A DNA stretch of 47,933 nucleotides from an uncultured Lachnospiraceae bacterium (GTDB lineage Bacteria; Bacillota; Clostridia; Lachnospirales; Lachnospiraceae). How positions within the stretch are numbered: position 1 is the stretch's first letter; every line of letters begins with the position of its first letter. The stretch covers positions 1 through 47,933 of the forward strand of contig CADBRN010000047.1 of NCBI GenBank assembly GCA_902797025.1. The letters are read 5' to 3'. Below are positions 7,131 through 17,146 of the stretch, in pieces. Position numbers and translations under genes: made by a program. The notes beneath the pieces were generated by a model, which saw nothing but the letters and a program-made list of their open reading frames with translations, did not search any database and was not told where the DNA came from.

Positions 7131-9398
7131 ATGGCACAGGAAGCATGGAGAGGTTTTGACGGTACACATTGGAGAACGGACGTCAATGTCCGCGATTTCA
7201 TCCAGAACAATTATAAGCAGTACGACGGGGATGAGAGTTTTCTCGAGGGTCCCACAGAAGCCACAGACGTTCTCTGGGGAAAGCTCCAGAACCTGCAGAA
7301 GGAAGAGCGGGATCACGACGGAGTACTTGAATGCGAGACGGAGGTGGTGTCCGGCCTGACCGCTTACGGACCGGGGTACATCGATGAGAAGACGAAGGAT
7401 CTCGAACAGATCGTCGGCCTTCAGACAGACAAGCCGCTCAAGCGCGCGTTCATGCCCTACGGCGGAATCAAGATGGCGGAGGAGGCTGCCTCCACATACG
7501 GCTATACGGTCAATCCGAAATACCACAAGATTTTCACCGAATATCACAAGACCCACAACCAGGCGGTGTTTGATGCTTATACCGATGAGATGCGTGTCGC
7601 GCGCCACTGCCATATCGTGACAGGTCTTCCGGACACGTACGGACGCGGACGGATCGTCGGCGATTACCGCAGAGTCGCGCTCTACGGTGTCGATTACCTG
7701 ATCGAAAAGAAGAAAGAGGATCTGAAGAACTGCGGAAACGGGACGATGACGGATGATGTGATCCGCCAGAGAGAGGAACTCGCCGATCAGATCCGCGCGC
7801 TGAAGGGTATGAAGGAGATGGCGGAGATCTACGGATCAGACATCTCGAAGCCGGCGGAGACGGCGAAGGAGGCCGTCCAGTGGCTGTATTTCGGATATCT
7901 CGCGGCGATCAAGACCCAGAACGGAGCAGCGATGAGTGTCGGACGCGTTTCGACCTTCCTCGATATTTACATCGAGAGAGATCTTGAGGAGGGACGCATC
8001 ACCGAGCAGGAGGCGCAGGAGCTGATCGACCATTTCGTCATGAAACTCCGGATGGTCAAGTTTGCGCGGATCCCGTCCTACAATCAGCTCTTCTCGGGAG
8101 ATCCCGTGTGGGCGACTCTGGAGGTCGCAGGACTGGGACAGGACGGCCGCCATATGGTGACGAAGAATGATTACCGTTTCCTGCATACGCTGGAGAACAT
8201 GGGACCGGCTCCCGAGCCGAACCTGACCGTACTGTATTCCAGGCGTCTTCCGGAAAACTTCAGAACGTATGCGGCGCGTATCTCCGTCCGCACGAGTTCG
8301 ATCCAGTATGAGAACGACGATGTGATGCGTCCGATCTGGGGCGATGATTACTCCATCTGCTGCTGTGTATCGGCTACCGAGACCGGAAAAGAGATGCAGT
8401 TCTTCGGCGCGAGAGCAAACCTGGCAAAGGCTCTGCTGTACGCGATCAACGGCGGGGTGGATGAGAAATTCACGGACAAGAACGGGAAGCATCTCCAGGT
8501 GGCGCCGCCTTACGCGCCGATCACTTCGGAGTATCTCGATTATGACGAGGTGATGGAAAAATACGACCGGATGCTTGACTGGCTGGCAGGCCTTTATGTC
8601 AATATCCTGAACCTGATTCAGTATATGCATGACAAATACTATTATGAGGCGGCCGAGATGGCGCTGATCGACACCGATGTGAGAAGAACCTTTGCGACCG
8701 GTATCGCCGGCTTCTCCCACGTGATCGATTCGCTGTCCGCCATCAAGTACGCGAAGGTCAAGACCGTCCGTGACAGCAGCGGTCTCGTCGTGGATTACGA
8801 AGTGGAAGGCGACTTCCCGAAATATGGAAATGACGACGACCGCGCGGATGCGATCGGCGTGGAGCTTCTGAAGAGCTTCATGACGAAGATCCGCAAGAAT
8901 CATACGTACCGGAACTCCGAGCCGACGACATCGCTCCTGACGATCACATCCAATGTCGTTTACGGAAAAGCGACGGGAGCGACACCGGACGGAAGAGCGG
9001 CTTATACGCCTTTCGCACCGGGTGCGTCACCGAGCTACGGAGCGGAGCAGAACGGCCTGCTGGCTTCCCTCAACTCCGTCGCGAAGATTCCGTACGAGTG
9101 GTCTCTGGACGGAATTTCCAACACGCAGACGATGAATCCCTCCGCCCTCGGTCACGATGAGGATGAGCGTTCGAAGACCCTTGTACAGGTGATGGACGGC
9201 TATTTTGAGAACGGTGCGCATCATCTGAATGTCAACGTTTTCGGAAGAGATAAGCTCGTCGATGCGATGGAGCATCCGGAGAAACCGGAGTACGCGAACT
9301 TTACGATCCGCGTCTCGGGTTATGCGGTCAAATTCATCAGCCTCACGAAAGAGCAGCAGCTCGACGTGATCGCGAGAACGTGCCACGAGGTGCTCTGA
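7131..9398 (+). CDS. pflB: Formate C-acetyltransferase (pyruvate formate-lyase)
   Basis: A 755-residue glycyl-radical enzyme converting pyruvate and CoA to acetyl-CoA and formate in anaerobic fermentation. The active-site Cys pair is Cys411-Cys412, within [20 protein letters not shown], and the radical-bearing residue is Gly730 in RVSGYAVKF. Both sit as in E. coli PFL (760 aa), so this is a true PFL rather than a diol dehydratase or choline lyase. Three consecutive cysteines occur where E. coli has two preceded by Ala. ATG 7131 has AAGAAAGGAG upstream. It is the last gene of the FNR-controlled unit and is closed by the hairpin at 9479-9524. Confidence 0.97.
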   Translation: MAQEAWRGFDGTHWRTDVNVRDFIQNNYKQYDGDESFLEGPTEATDVLWGKLQNLQKEERDHDGVLECETEVVSGLTAYGPGYIDEKTKDLEQIVGLQTDKPLKRAFMPYGGIKMAEEAASTYGYTVNPKYHKIFTEYHKTHNQAVFDAYTDEMRVARHCHIVTGLPDTYGRGRIVGDYRRVALYGVDYLIEKKKEDLKNCGNGTMTDDVIRQREELADQIRALKGMKEMAEIYGSDISKPAETAKEAVQWLYFGYLAAIKTQNGAAMSVGRVSTFLDIYIERDLEEGRITEQEAQELIDHFVMKLRMVKFARIPSYNQLFSGDPVWATLEVAGLGQDGRHMVTKNDYRFLHTLENMGPAPEPNLTVLYSRRLPENFRTYAARISVRTSSIQYENDDVMRPIWGDDYSICCCVSATETGKEMQFFGARANLAKALLYAINGGVDEKFTDKNGKHLQVAPPYAPITSEYLDYDEVMEKYDRMLDWLAGLYVNILNLIQYMHDKYYYEAAEMALIDTDVRRTFATGIAGFSHVIDSLSAIKYAKVKTVRDSSGLVVDYEVEGDFPKYGNDDDRADAIGVELLKSFMTKIRKNHTYRNSEPTTSLLTITSNVVYGKATGATPDGRAAYTPFAPGASPSYGAEQNGLLASLNSVAKIPYEWSLDGISNTQTMNPSALGHDEDERSKTLVQVMDGYFENGAHHLNVNVFGRDKLVDAMEHPEKPEYANFTIRVSGYAVKFISLTKEQQLDVIARTCHEVL

Positions 9399-9478
9399 TC
9401 CCGCAGGCGGCAGAGCACAGCCGGTCATGATCGAATCATGATCCGGTACAATTGAACACAACCACATGCAAATCATCG

Positions 9479-9524
9479 GGCCTCTCCGTCGGAATCGGCT
9501 ATATTCCGGCGGAGATGCCTTTTT
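9479..9524 (+). terminator. Intrinsic terminator of pflA-pflB
   Basis: Stem GGCCTCTCCGTCGGAAT (9479-9495) with ATTCCGGCGGAGATGCC (9503-9519), a 7-nt loop and a T5 run. A second, smaller dyad, CCGGTCATGAT / ATCATGATCCGG, precedes it at 9421-9446. Confidence 0.8.
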
Positions 9525-9569
9525 CGGTACGAGAGGGGATTGCGGTTTCATTTCGGCGCAGGTTATGCG

Positions 9570-9617
9570 TTGACAGCATCTGTATCGTGTTGTATCATCT
9601 TATAAACTACTAAGTAG
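9570..9617 (+). promoter_or_regulatory. Promoter of the TDT-CODH operon with start-site palindrome
   Basis: TTGACA (9570-9575), 17 bp spacer, TATCAT (9593-9598). The perfect palindrome CTACT-A-AGTAG (9607-9617) covers the expected transcription start, suggesting a repressor site. The rest of 9525-9668 holds nothing else I can name. Confidence 0.65.
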
Positions 9618-9668
9618 ATAGGAAATATAAGTAATAGACACAAAACCCGGGTCTGGAGGACGTTTCAT

Positions 9669-10679
9669 ATGAGATCGATGATCAGGAGAGTTCCGGTTCC
9701 TCTTTCAGGAGTGATGCTCAGCTTTGCCGCTTTCGGGAATTTTATCCGAAATGATTCGCAGGGAGCATGGGCGGTCATGGAGTGGATCGCAGGCGCACTT
9801 ATGGCGCTTTTGATTTTGAAGGGAATCTGTTATCCGGAAGAGGTGCGCCGGGATTTGAGAAATCCGGCGGTCGCCGCGACATCCGGGACGTTTACCATGG
9901 GAATGATGTTTTTCGCGGTCAGTCTGAAGAGTGTCGGTATCCCTCTCGGAACCGGATTCTGGTGGGCGGGTTTGCTGCTCCACGTGGCGCTGTTGATTCA
10001 CTTTACGGTCCGATTCGTTTTTCATTTTCATCTGAAAGAGGTTTACACAAGCTGGTTTCTGGTATATGTTGGGATCGTTGCCGCCGCGGCGACAGGTCCT
10101 GCGTTCGGAATGCAGCGTCTGGGAAGATGGCTCGTCGTGTACGGACTGGCTTCCACGGCTTTTCTGATGGTTCTGATGGCGGTGCGGTACCGCCGCATCC
10201 CGGCGGAGAAGCAGATGCAGCCTCTCGGGGCGATATGTGCGGCGCCGTTCAGTCTGTGTCTTGTCGGCCTGAATCAGTCCGTTCCGGTGAAGAATGCGGC
10301 CGTTCTTCTGACCGTGTTCTGCCTCGCGTCTGTTTTTTACGTGCTGGGGCTCGCGCAGGTGCTGCGGTTTATAGGAGGACGATTCTACCCGTCGTTTTCG
10401 GGCTTTACCTTCCCGTTTATCAATACGGCGATCGGAACCGCCCTTACGCGGAATACCCTTGGGAAAGCCGGTGTATCCGGCACATTATTGAGCCTGCTTT
10501 CTTCGCTCGCGGAAGCTGAGATTATCATCGCAGGCATCCTGCTGACAATCGTATTTCTGCGCTATGCGATGTTCCTTTTTGGAGCGGAACACATGAAGTT
10601 TGACTTGAAAGAAAAAGAGGAGGAACCAGACAACTATGATCGAGCACATTCACACTCACCGCAATCTGATCGGCTTTGA
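9669..10679 (+). CDS. TDT/SLAC1-family membrane transporter (TehA-like)
   Basis: A 336-residue membrane protein with about ten hydrophobic helices, the size and pattern of the tellurite-resistance/dicarboxylate transporter family, whose members include TehA, Mae1 and the SLAC1 anion channel. They pass anions or organic acids. ATG 9669 follows CTGGAGG. Its last 44 bp overlap the start of the CODH gene in another frame, which is long for a coupling overlap and gives it a hydrophilic tail ending AHSHSPQSDRL. The operon with CODH suggests it handles a CODH- or PFL-related anion such as formate or bicarbonate. That is a guess from context. Confidence 0.78.
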   Translation: MRSMIRRVPVPLSGVMLSFAAFGNFIRNDSQGAWAVMEWIAGALMALLILKGICYPEEVRRDLRNPAVAATSGTFTMGMMFFAVSLKSVGIPLGTGFWWAGLLLHVALLIHFTVRFVFHFHLKEVYTSWFLVYVGIVAAAATGPAFGMQRLGRWLVVYGLASTAFLMVLMAVRYRRIPAEKQMQPLGAICAAPFSLCLVGLNQSVPVKNAAVLLTVFCLASVFYVLGLAQVLRFIGGRFYPSFSGFTFPFINTAIGTALTRNTLGKAGVSGTLLSLLSSLAEAEIIIAGILLTIVFLRYAMFLFGAEHMKFDLKEKEEEPDNYDRAHSHSPQSDRL

Positions 10680-12807
10680 TGAAAACGGAATTCCCGTCGT
10701 GATTCATAAGGCGTCGGCGCATGATCCGGAACAGATTGACGCGGAGTACCGCGCGGTTGAGGAGGGGGAAAACTCAGGAACAGGCTGCGGCGGTCACAGC
10801 CATTCCGATCATGTACACGATGATCGCGCACACGGCGATCAGGATCCGGCCGGGGAAGAGGATGAGGATGCGTTTATCCGTGATTATATGAATGCGGTGA
10901 CAGCGTACCGCAAAACATTCCCGTCCAAACAGGATCAGATCGACAAGACGGCGGACCCTGCGGTCCGCGAGATGCTGATCCGTTCGGAACAGCTGGGAAT
11001 TGACACCACTTTTGACCGTTTTGAGCAGCAGCAGCCGCAGTGTAATTTCGGTCTTGCGGGGATCTGCTGCAAGATCTGCAACATGGGACCGTGCCGGATC
11101 ACTCAGAAGGGAAAGAAGGGTGTCTGCGGCGCGGATGCGGATTTGATCGTGGCGAGAAACCTTCTTCGGGCGGCGGCTGCCGGAGCTGCGCAGCACGGCA
11201 TGCACGCGAGAGAACTGATGCTCGAATTGATGTGGGCAGCGGAAGGAAAGCTGGACGCGCCGCTTCTGGGAGAACAGAAGATCCTTGTGATGGCGAAGAA
11301 CTTCGGAATTCCGACAGAGGGACGTGAGGTGAAGGAGGTCGCTTATGATCTGGCGAAGGCGCTGCTGGATGATCTCTCCAGCCCGGATCCGTCTCATGTG
11401 TACAAGACCGCCGAGGTCTGTGCTCCGCCGGACCGCGTGAAGCTCTGGAAGGATCTGGATCTGATGCCGATCAGCGCCTACCATGAGGTGTTTGAGGCAT
11501 ATCATAAGACGGCGGTGGGTACGGATGGCGACTGGAAAAGCATCATGGAGCATTTCCTCCGCTGCGGCCTTGCGTTCTGCTTCACCGGCGTCGCGGGAGC
11601 GTCGATTGCCACGGATTCTCTGTTCGGAGTCGGTGACCGCGTGACCTCAAAGGTGAATATCGGCGCGCTGAAAAAGGGATATGTCAACATTGCGGTTCAT
11701 GGTCATCTGCCGCTTCTCGTGAAGGAAATCGTGAAGTGCGGGCAGACGGAGGAAATGATCCGTCTGGCGAAGGAGAAGGGCGCGAAGGGAATCCGTTTCT
11801 ACGGAATTTGCTGCAGCGGTCTCTCCGCGATGTACCGCTACGACGGCGTTATCCCGCTCTCAAATGCGGTTTCCGCGGAACTCGTGCTGATGACCGGCGC
11901 GCTCGATCTCTGGGTCGCGGATGTGCAGGATGTATTTCCGGCGATCATGGATGTCGCGAAATGCTACCGCACGACCGTCGTGACGACCAGCTCCTCTGCG
12001 CGCCTGCCGGGAGCGGAGAAAATGGAGTTCGACCGCCATCATTCAAACATCGGAGAGGCGAAGGAACTTGCGAGACGGATCGTGCTCCGCGCGATCGAGA
12101 GTTTTGAGGACCGGAAGGGAATTCCGGTTTATATTCCGCCGTATGAGGTCACTGCTGAGGTCGGATTCTCCGTCGAGTATCTCAGCCGGCGCTTCGGCGG
12201 ATTCCAGCCCATCGCGCAGGCGCTGAAGGACGGCCGGATTCTCGGAATCGTGAATATGGTCGGATGTAACAACCCGAAGGTTCCGTATGAGCGCTGCATC
12301 GCCGATGTGGCGAAGGTACTGATTCAGAACAATGTGCTCGTGCTGACGAACGGATGTGCGTCTTATCCGCTGATGAAGCTGGGCTACTGTGCGAAGGACG
12401 CGAACAAACTCGCGGGAGATGAGCTGCGCAGTTTCCTGGAACCGGATCTTCCTCCGGTATGGCACGTCGGAGAGTGCATTGACAACACAAGATCGAGCGG
12501 GATCATGGCCGGCATCGCAGGAGCGCTGGGTGAGAAGCTTCCGGATATGCCGTATGCATTTACCTCGCCGGAGTGGAGCAACGAAAAGGGCATCGACGCG
12601 GCACTCGCTTTCCGTCTGATGGGCATTACCTCTTATCACTGCGTGGAGGCACAGATCTTCGGCTCGAAGAACGTGATCGAATTCCTGAAAGAGGGGACCG
12701 AAGAAACACTGGGTTCCCATATGGTGGTGAATGTTGATCCGGTGAAACTCGGGGAACAGATCGTCGCTGATATGAAGGAGAAGCGGAAAAAGCTCGGCTG
12801 GGACTGA
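10636..12807 (+). CDS. cooS: Ni,Fe carbon monoxide dehydrogenase catalytic subunit with His-rich N-terminal extension
   Basis: A 723-residue protein; a typical CooS is about 630-640. The core starts near residue 103 (TADPAVREML). Cys136 and Cys144 match the D-cluster pair, and Cys145, Cys148, Cys153 and Cys164 match the B-cluster set, with spacing nearly identical to Carboxydothermus CooS. C-cluster cysteines are visible in FYGICCSG, MVGCNN, TNGCAS and VGECIDNTR. The enzyme interconverts CO and CO2. Residues 1-102 form an extra segment with 10 His in the first 66, including HIHTH and HSHSDHVH, then an acidic stretch. A nickel-holding role is likely by analogy with His-rich nickel chaperones. 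No acsB, CooC or CooF gene is nearby, so this looks like a stand-alone CODH. ATG 10636 has AGAGGAGG upstream. Confidence 0.93.
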   Translation: MIEHIHTHRNLIGFDENGIPVVIHKASAHDPEQIDAEYRAVEEGENSGTGCGGHSHSDHVHDDRAHGDQDPAGEEDEDAFIRDYMNAVTAYRKTFPSKQDQIDKTADPAVREMLIRSEQLGIDTTFDRFEQQQPQCNFGLAGICCKICNMGPCRITQKGKKGVCGADADLIVARNLLRAAAAGAAQHGMHARELMLELMWAAEGKLDAPLLGEQKILVMAKNFGIPTEGREVKEVAYDLAKALLDDLSSPDPSHVYKTAEVCAPPDRVKLWKDLDLMPISAYHEVFEAYHKTAVGTDGDWKSIMEHFLRCGLAFCFTGVAGASIATDSLFGVGDRVTSKVNIGALKKGYVNIAVHGHLPLLVKEIVKCGQTEEMIRLAKEKGAKGIRFYGICCSGLSAMYRYDGVIPLSNAVSAELVLMTGALDLWVADVQDVFPAIMDVAKCYRTTVVTTSSSARLPGAEKMEFDRHHSNIGEAKELARRIVLRAIESFEDRKGIPVYIPPYEVTAEVGFSVEYLSRRFGGFQPIAQALKDGRILGIVNMVGCNNPKVPYERCIADVAKVLIQNNVLVLTNGCASYPLMKLGYCAKDANKLAGDELRSFLEPDLPPVWHVGECIDNTRSSGIMAGIAGALGEKLPDMPYAFTSPEWSNEKGIDAALAFRLMGITSYHCVEAQIFGSKNVIEFLKEGTEETLGSHMVVNVDPVKLGEQIVADMKEKRKKLGWD

Positions 12808-12832
12808 AGTTTCGCTCAAGGCCGTTTTCTGA

Positions 12833-12838
12833 TATAAT
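12833..12838 (+). promoter_or_regulatory. Extended -10 promoter ahead of the GGDEF/EAL region
   Basis: TG-A-TATAAT (TG at 12830-12831) is a perfect extended -10. The -35 candidate TTTCGC, 17 bp upstream, is weak. It would transcribe the pseudogene relic and probably the large signalling gene beyond it. Confidence 0.55.
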
Positions 12839-12891
12839 GAAGGGTAATCTCAAGAAGAGATGGACAGTCAGGTGTCAGAAAAGGGGATTTT

Positions 12892-13163
12892 ATGAGTGAT
12901 GAGTATGGATCCGATCCGCGGCGTCTACGAAACAGTGGACGCCGCGGAGTTGATTCTGGATCATGAATTTATTGAGATCTGCCACCGGGCAGGTCTTTCT
13001 GTCGTTGCAGAAGGAGTGGAGAACGAAAGACAGCTGGAATTTCTCCGGGACAATGCGTGTGATGATGCGCAGGGATTCGAATGATAGGATCAACCGAGCG
13101 GATCGGGCTATGTACGTCGCGAAAAGCAGAGGAAAAAATCAGTATATCTGCATCGACGGATAA
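12892..13163 (+). pseudogene. Fused relics of an EAL domain and a GGDEF domain
   Basis: A ribosome site AAAGGGG precedes ATG 12892, but that frame closes after about 24 codons. In another frame (12896-13084), the last part of an EAL phosphodiesterase domain is readable: the loop LSVVAEGVENERQLEFL and the DDAQGF end motif. It then stops, and in a third frame (to 13163) the C-terminal helix of a GGDEF domain, DRAMYVAKSRGKNQYI, is readable. The frame jumps and missing catalytic parts mean no active enzyme. It looks like what remains of a c-di-GMP gene similar to its large downstream neighbour. Confidence 0.75.
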
Positions 13164-13210
13164 GAAACCGGATTTTGGAGAAATGACGCAATAAAGAGAG
13201 GATTCATGAA

Positions 13211-16200
13211 ATGCGTGTACATGAAATATCGGCAGCAGGGGATCCGGTGACCGGACTGATCGGGATGCGCACATTCTTTTCAGCGATAGAGAAACACAGG
13301 CAGGAGAAGCGGGACATTCAGGCGGAAGGCGAGCTTGCCGTGCTGTACTTTAATCTGGTCAATTTCCGCTCGATCAATCTCCGTTATGGGATTGACGCAG
13401 GCGATGAGTTTCTCCGCCGGATGGGAAACACGATCTCCGGCTGTTTCCCGGACGGTGTGGTGGCTCAGTTCGGCGGCGACCGTTTCGCCGTTCTGACAGA
13501 TACACGGCGACTTGAAGAGAGAGCTGCCGATGCGGGTAAAAAAATCCGGATGCTGTTTCCGGTCAGTATCGATTGCAGCATCGGCGCCTGCGTCTGGAGT
13601 GATCATTCGATGAGCGCGGACGCAGTCTGTACCGGAGCGAGAATCGCATCCGATGAGAACCGGAAGGGGATCCGTACCTCTCTGACTCTCTACACGAAAG
13701 AGCTTGGCGAACGGATGGAGACGGCGGGATATGTCGTCTCGCATATCGACGAGGCGATCAGCAAAGGATGGATTGTCGTCTGGTATCAGCCGGTTATCCG
13801 TGCCCTGTCAAACCGGGTCTGCGGCATGGAAGCACTGACGAGATGGAACGATCCGGTGAGAGGGCTGCTTCCGCCCCGCGATTTTATCGCTCCGCTGGAG
13901 GAGGCGCGGCAGATCTGGAAGCTGGATCTGTATGTGATCCGCCAGGTGGTCAGTCAGATTGCTGACCGGTACAGCCGCGGCGTGCCCGAGATCCCGGTGT
14001 CGATCAACCTGTCAAGACTGGATTTTGTCTGCTGTGATATTTTCGGCGAGATTGAGAAGCTGGTACAGGCATATGACGTTCCGAGACGGATGATTCATAT
14101 CGAAGTGACCGAGAGTATCATGACATCAGGCGAGGATGCGGTTCTTGGCGCCCTCGGTGCGTTCCGCACGGCCGGATATGAGATCTGGATGGATGATTTC
14201 GGGAGCGGTTACTCCACGCTGAACCTGCTCAAGGATTATTCCTTCGATCTTTTGAAGCTGGACATGGTTTTTCTGAACAGTGATTCTGCCCGCGCCCGCG
14301 ATATCATCGCATCGGTGATCAGTATGGACAAAAAGATCGGAATCCGCACGCTCGCGGAAGGAGTCGAGACCGCGGAACAGGTGGAATTTCTGAAAAAATC
14401 CGGCTGTGAGAAGCTGCAGGGTTACTTTTACGGAAAGCCGGAGCCGTTCGAGAAAATGTTCAGGCACTGTATCGACCGGGGGCTCGGCATCGAGAGCGCG
14501 AAGCAGAAGCTCTGTTTTGACGCCCTTGGAAGCATTGATTTTATGACGGATATTCCGATGGCGATTATCGAGGAACGGGAGAAGGTTTACCGCCTGCTGT
14601 TTCTGAACGATCCTGCCGCGCAGATGATGTACCGGGACGGTTTTATTGACGGGCGCGAACTGGAAAATACTCTGAATGACAGCCGCAATCTGGCGACAAG
14701 GGAGCTTTTCCGGGCGGGCGAGTACGCAGGACTTTCCGGAAATACAGGGGAAGTATCGACGTCGTTTCGCGGGAAGGAGAGACTGCTCCGTTACCGGATG
14801 GTCGGCAGCTACAATGAAACCAGACTGTTTGCAGTCAATATTTATGAACATATTCCGGCCGGCAGCGACCTTTCACGAAAAAGCAGGCGCTTGATGAATC
14901 TGCTGTATTTCTACCGATACATCTTCAGTATCAATCCTGAGAACGGGACGATTCAGAATATCCGCTTCACGGATGAAAATGTATCGGAAGATCATTCGGC
15001 GCCGATTCTGGACGGTAGCGGCAGATATTCTCCGATCCTTCCGGCCGTATTTCCGGCGGATCAGAAACGGTATGGCGTGTTCATAAATCCGGAGACGCTC
15101 CGATCCCGGCTTGAGATGACGCAGTACGGAATCCTGGGAGGGGAGTTTCGTACGCGTGATATCGACGGCAGGTTTGTATGGATGACGCACAGGATTCTCC
15201 TTGCACCGAACACAGATGGAAAAGAGATCTTTTACGTGATCAGCGGCGCGATCCCGGAATCCGGCGGGAACCCGTCCGCCTTTTACAGAGGCGAATCGCG
15301 CGCGAAGCTGTCCGGGGACGAATGGAAGCGGCGGACAGAGACGGATGAGAAGGCACGGCTCTTTGACGAAATGATGGAGCATCTGCCTCTTCCGTTTTTC
15401 TGGAAGGACGAGAGCGGCAGATATCTCGGTGTGAACCGGTCGATGCTCGACTATTTCGGACTGACCTCTGCAGATAAAATTATCGGAAAAACGGACGAAG
15501 AGATGGCCTGGCACACGAACAGCGAGGCATGGCAGCGCGGGGAAGACCGGATTCTGGAATCCGGAGAGGTCCGGGTCAACGCGCAGGGGAGATGCATCGC
15601 GAACGGATTATCCCGTGAAGTCTATGTCACAAGATGGCCGACCTGCCGGGAAGACGGGATTTCCGGACTGATGGGGTATTTTTTTGACGAGACATTGATC
15701 CCGCACAAAATGAGGGGTACATCGGATATTCCTGAGAAAGGTGTCGCGCCCGACTTTAAGACGGCGGCACAGCTGCTGGATGATCTCATTGATTATGAGA
15801 ATGATTACCGGCTGAATCGAAAGAGCTTCGGCATCGTTTTTGTCCGGATTCCGGAGTTGATCCGGATTTCAGACAATTATGGCCATGGGGTGATGTACGC
15901 GGTCGCCTGTGCCTGTGATGATGTCATCGAACGGGCGGTCGGTCATACCGGGACGGCGGCGCACGTCGGCATCGGTCAGTTTATCATCGCGGCACCCTGC
16001 TCTTCTTCGGACGTTCTGAAGAGAATGGCGCTGAAGATCTGCGAGGGGATCGACCGGATCCATGAGGTGGAAGGCGTTCCGTGTTCGCTGTACGCGAAGG
16101 TCAGCGTTCTGTACGAGAAGGAGGCGGCTGCGCTTCACAGAAAACTGATTTCACTGATCGAATCTGCCGGAGATATCGGATATGGGACGGTCGGGAGCGC

Positions 16201-17146
16201 GTCCCCGGAAAATGGCAGGGCTGAAGTAGAAGAGGCAAACCGCATCCTGCGTTCAGTCATGGATGAGATGCCGGTCGGCTGCTACGTCCTGCAGCCGGAT
16301 CACACGGTTTTGTACTGGAACCGCGAGGCGGAGAAACTGCTCGGGTTTTCCGCTTCGGAGATGTTGGGAAAACGATGTGTGGATATGCCCCTCGGCTGCT
16401 CGTTTATCAGCGGACAATCGATCCCGGATCACCACTGTCCCGCGCTTATGGCCTATGTTACCGGAAGACCGCAGTCACTGCAGATGTTCATGCAGCACAG
16501 GGACGGCGGCAGCATTCTGATCCGCAATACGCTGGTGCCGATGAAAGATCCGGATGGTACGGTAAGAGAACTTGTCTCCTTCTTTATTCCGATGACGGAT
16601 CAGAATTACGACCAGGATCTGATCCGGCGCATCTACGAAAGCGCCACGAGAGATTCGCTCACGTGCCTGCCGGGAAGAAGATATATGGAAATATGTCTGG
16701 AAGAATCGTTCGAGATTTTCCGGCGGACGGGACGGCCCTTTGCCGTGCTCTTCGCGGATACGGACAATTTTCATTCGATCAACAATACGTACGGCCACGA
16801 TGCGGGGGACGCGATCCTCAGAAAGCTCGGAATCGCCTTCCGGAAATACGGAAGAAAGTCGGACCGTTTCTGCAGATGGGGCGGTGATGAATTTGTAGGG
16901 CTTCTCCAGCTGCGCCGTTCGGAAGAGATAGAGGGTGCTGCAAAACGGTTCATGAAGCTGGCGGGCAGATGCGAGATAGCATCCGGCGGACACAAGATCC
17001 TCTGCAAAACGTCGATCGGCATCACGGCAGTCAGGAAAAACGACGACATGAAGTCGATCATATCCCGAGCCGACCGGTATATGTATCAGGCAAAAAGGAA
17101 GAGGGAAGAACATATCGTAACGGACTATAATACAGATGGAGTATGA
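13211..17146 (+). CDS. Large c-di-GMP signalling protein: GGDEF-EAL-PAS-(GGDEF-like)-PAS-GGDEF
   Basis: A 1311-residue, apparently soluble protein. An N-terminal GGDEF-like domain (about 12-165) has GGDRF at 88-92, so it is probably inactive or GTP-sensing. An EAL domain (about 175-420) keeps EAL at 207-209, INLSR, IEVTES, the Asp pair in MDDFGSGY (328-329), LKLD and LAEGVET, so phosphodiesterase activity is predicted. After a less clear region comes a PAS domain (about 715-830), a second degenerate GGDEF-like fold (about 860-970), another PAS (about 1010-1130), and a C-terminal GGDEF with an intact motif at 1224-1228, predicted to be an active diguanylate cyclase. No membrane segments are seen. 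ATG 13211 follows GAGAGG; an out-of-frame ATG sits 5 bp earlier. Confidence 0.92.
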   Translation: MRVHEISAAGDPVTGLIGMRTFFSAIEKHRQEKRDIQAEGELAVLYFNLVNFRSINLRYGIDAGDEFLRRMGNTISGCFPDGVVAQFGGDRFAVLTDTRRLEERAADAGKKIRMLFPVSIDCSIGACVWSDHSMSADAVCTGARIASDENRKGIRTSLTLYTKELGERMETAGYVVSHIDEAISKGWIVVWYQPVIRALSNRVCGMEALTRWNDPVRGLLPPRDFIAPLEEARQIWKLDLYVIRQVVSQIADRYSRGVPEIPVSINLSRLDFVCCDIFGEIEKLVQAYDVPRRMIHIEVTESIMTSGEDAVLGALGAFRTAGYEIWMDDFGSGYSTLNLLKDYSFDLLKLDMVFLNSDSARARDIIASVISMDKKIGIRTLAEGVETAEQVEFLKKSGCEKLQGYFYGKPEPFEKMFRHCIDRGLGIESAKQKLCFDALGSIDFMTDIPMAIIEEREKVYRLLFLNDPAAQMMYRDGFIDGRELENTLNDSRNLATRELFRAGEYAGLSGNTGEVSTSFRGKERLLRYRMVGSYNETRLFAVNIYEHIPAGSDLSRKSRRLMNLLYFYRYIFSINPENGTIQNIRFTDENVSEDHSAPILDGSGRYSPILPAVFPADQKRYGVFINPETLRSRLEMTQYGILGGEFRTRDIDGRFVWMTHRILLAPNTDGKEIFYVISGAIPESGGNPSAFYRGESRAKLSGDEWKRRTETDEKARLFDEMMEHLPLPFFWKDESGRYLGVNRSMLDYFGLTSADKIIGKTDEEMAWHTNSEAWQRGEDRILESGEVRVNAQGRCIANGLSREVYVTRWPTCREDGISGLMGYFFDETLIPHKMRGTSDIPEKGVAPDFKTAAQLLDDLIDYENDYRLNRKSFGIVFVRIPELIRISDNYGHGVMYAVACACDDVIERAVGHTGTAAHVGIGQFIIAAPCSSSDVLKRMALKICEGIDRIHEVEGVPCSLYAKVSVLYEKEAAALHRKLISLIESAGDIGYGTVGSASPENGRAEVEEANRILRSVMDEMPVGCYVLQPDHTVLYWNREAEKLLGFSASEMLGKRCVDMPLGCSFISGQSIPDHHCPALMAYVTGRPQSLQMFMQHRDGGSILIRNTLVPMKDPDGTVRELVSFFIPMTDQNYDQDLIRRIYESATRDSLTCLPGRRYMEICLEESFEIFRRTGRPFAVLFADTDNFHSINNTYGHDAGDAILRKLGIAFRKYGRKSDRFCRWGGDEFVGLLQLRRSEEIEGAAKRFMKLAGRCEIASGGHKILCKTSIGITAVRKNDDMKSIISRADRYMYQAKRKREEHIVTDYNTDGV

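Noticed and set aside
9421-9446. CCGG...CCGG dyad after pflB as an FNR or Rex operator
   Set aside because: It lies between the pflB stop and its terminator, about 125 bp from the next -35, and matches no known consensus.
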